Assembly: GCA_001602885.1 (NCBI GenBank)
Contig: LUZH01000047.1
Location: 1-6,492 of the forward strand
Origin: Bacteroidales bacterium Bact_16
GTDB lineage: Bacteria > Bacteroidota > Bacteroidia > Bacteroidales > UBA932
Length of the DNA stretch: 6,492 nt
Direction: 5' to 3'
A program made the position numbers and the translations under genes. This document shows positions 5,487 to 6,492 of this stretch, piece after piece. The notes under the pieces are model-generated. The model was not told where the DNA came from, did not search any database, and saw nothing but the letters and a program-made list of their open reading frames with translations. Positions within the stretch are counted from its first letter, which is position 1; each line of letters opens with the position of its first letter.

Positions 5487-6492
5487 TTCCAGAGGTCTTT
5501 CCAGGTGGATTTCTTGCCGAACATCAGGATGCCGACGCGGTAGATCTTGGCCGACAGCCAGGCGCAGAGCGCGAAGGTGAGGACCAGGAGCACGAGGGAA
5601 AGGACAATCTCCCAGGTGGGCACCCCGAAGGGCAGGCGCGAGATCATCACGACCGGCGAGGTGAACGGGACGATGGAGCCCCAGAACGCGATCGAACTGT
5701 CAGGCGCGCGGAAGGCATACAGCGCGATGATGTATGCCAGCATCAGAGGAACCGTCAGCGGCAGCTGGAGCTGCTGGGTGTCGCCCTCGCTCTCCACGGC
5801 GGAGCCGATGGCCGCGAACAAAGAGGCATACAGCAGGTAGCCGAAAACGAAGTAGATCAGGAACAGGCCGATGATCTGTCCGACCGGGAGGTTCTGCAGG
5901 GTGCTGATGACCGTGCCGATGCCGCTGTCGGCCAGCTCGGGCGAAGCGGCGAGGGCGGCTATCTGGTCGGCCTGCTCGCCGCCCATCGAGCTGACGAGCT
6001 CGGTGGGGTCGCCGCCCAGCTTGCTCATGAGCGCGCCGCCGCCGACGGTGAAGATGGCGCCGGCGAGCACAATCCACAGGAAGAACTGGGTCAGGGCCAC
6101 GAGGGCCACGCCGATGATCTTGCCGAACATCAGCTCGGTGGACTTGACGGAGCTGACGAGCACCTCCACCACGCGGCTGGTCTTCTCCTCGATCACGGAG
6201 CTCATGACCATGCTGCCGAACATCGTGATGAACATGAACAGGAAGATGCCCATGATCATCGACAGGACGCTGTAGACGCCGGCTTCGGAGATCTTCTCCT
6301 TGCCGTCTTCGTCCATCGTGTAGGAACGCAGCTTGACATTGGCCTTGACGTCCTTGAGGATCTGGTCCAGGCCGGCGATGTCGTAGGACGCGATGCGGTA
6401 GTCCTCCACGGCCCGGTTGATCCGGGCGGTGACGGCCTCATTGACCTCCATGCCGAAAGGCTTGGACGAGAAGATCTCCGCGCTCACGCTCC
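5468..6492 (-). CDS. ABC-2 type (NatB-like) transporter permease, partial, N-terminus outside window
   Basis: The frame is open to the window edge; the first codons visible (including a GTG at 6485-6487) are internal. About 340 residues are present, and full-length relatives are usually somewhat over 400, so roughly the first membrane helix and part of the first extracytoplasmic domain are missing. Numbering from the GTG, likely membrane segments are about 71-98, 124-147, 204-230, 243-259, 268-283 and 292-313. The cytoplasmic loop VIEEKTSRVVEVLVSSVKST (98-117) followed by FGKIIGV is the hallmark of NatB/YhaP-like ABC-2 permeases and faces the ATPase. A small hydrophilic loop (150-200) separates two helices. 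The C-terminus is basic (KKSTWKDLWKWLKQK). Such permeases work with a NatA-like ATP-binding protein, probably encoded just upstream beyond the right edge. The exported substrate is unknown. The last six codons and stop overlap the next gene's start. Confidence 0.92.
   Translation of the reverse strand, partial: SVSAEIFSSKPFGMEVNEAVTARINRAVEDYRIASYDIAGLDQILKDVKANVKLRSYTMDEDGKEKISEAGVYSVLSMIMGIFLFMFITMFGSMVMSSVIEEKTSRVVEVLVSSVKSTELMFGKIIGVALVALTQFFLWIVLAGAIFTVGGGALMSKLGGDPTELVSSMGGEQADQIAALAASPELADSGIGTVISTLQNLPVGQIIGLFLIYFVFGYLLYASLFAAIGSAVESEGDTQQLQLPLTVPLMLAYIIALYAFRAPDSSIAFWGSIVPFTSPVVMISRLPFGVPTWEIVLSLVLLVLTFALCAWLSAKIYRVGILMFGKKSTWKDLWKWLKQK

Noticed and set aside
3646..5543. Two long plus-strand open frames (3646-4731 and 4644-5543) opposite the nucleotidase genes
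   Set aside because: They are antisense shadows: the minus strand encodes complete metallophosphoesterase and 5'-nucleotidase C-terminal motifs, and the plus-strand peptides are low in pattern and biased in composition.

Overview
This window looks like ordinary chromosome from a high-GC member of the Bacteroidales (an Alistipes- or Cryptobacteroides-like gut bacterium would fit). The evidence is protein family content: a Bacteroidetes-type short SSB, a DUF3575-type outer-membrane protein, an 'ASPEG' OmpA-like lipoprotein, a small Zn-ribbon protein of a type common in Bacteroides, and a 5'-nucleotidase split into two genes. Shine-Dalgarno sequences are mostly lacking. The genus assignment is inference. 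All genes except one lie on the minus strand.

Left block, read right to left (3057 to 1): a single-stranded DNA-binding protein (ssb) overlaps by 11 bp the start of a DUF3575-like outer-membrane beta-barrel. This is followed after 15 bp by a 670-residue lipoprotein with an OmpA-like domain and C-terminal TPR-like repeats, and after 22 bp by the signal peptide of a further exported protein cut by the window edge. The spacing suggests one transcript. The last three genes look like a cell-surface module of the kind that often accompanies fimbrillin (FimA/Mfa-type) loci in Bacteroidales, but the diagnostic fimbrial gene, if present, lies outside.

Middle (3058-3356): a divergent intergenic region of about 300 bp between ssb (minus) and a Zn-ribbon protein gene (plus). 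Its right-hand half is AT-rich and packed with dyads, including a perfect 12-bp inverted repeat. A 9-mer, ACGAATCTT, recurs five times in both orientations, two copies with one mismatch. This is the least explained part of the window.

Right block (6492 to 3829, minus): the C-terminal three quarters or so of an ABC-2 type (NatB-like) permease overlaps by 19 bp a lipoprotein that is the C-terminal (substrate-binding) domain of a 5'-nucleotidase. That gene overlaps by 4 bp (ATGA) a second exported protein that is the N-terminal metallophosphoesterase domain. The two halves of a CD73/UshA-like enzyme are thus separate, separately exported proteins encoded in reversed order. A strong bidirectional hairpin terminator (3778-3810) separates this operon from the convergent Zn-ribbon gene.

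I did not find a mobile element, CRISPR array, RNA gene or an obviously new defence or biosynthetic system. The points worth checking are the dyad cluster, the split nucleotidase, and the coupling of ssb to envelope genes.
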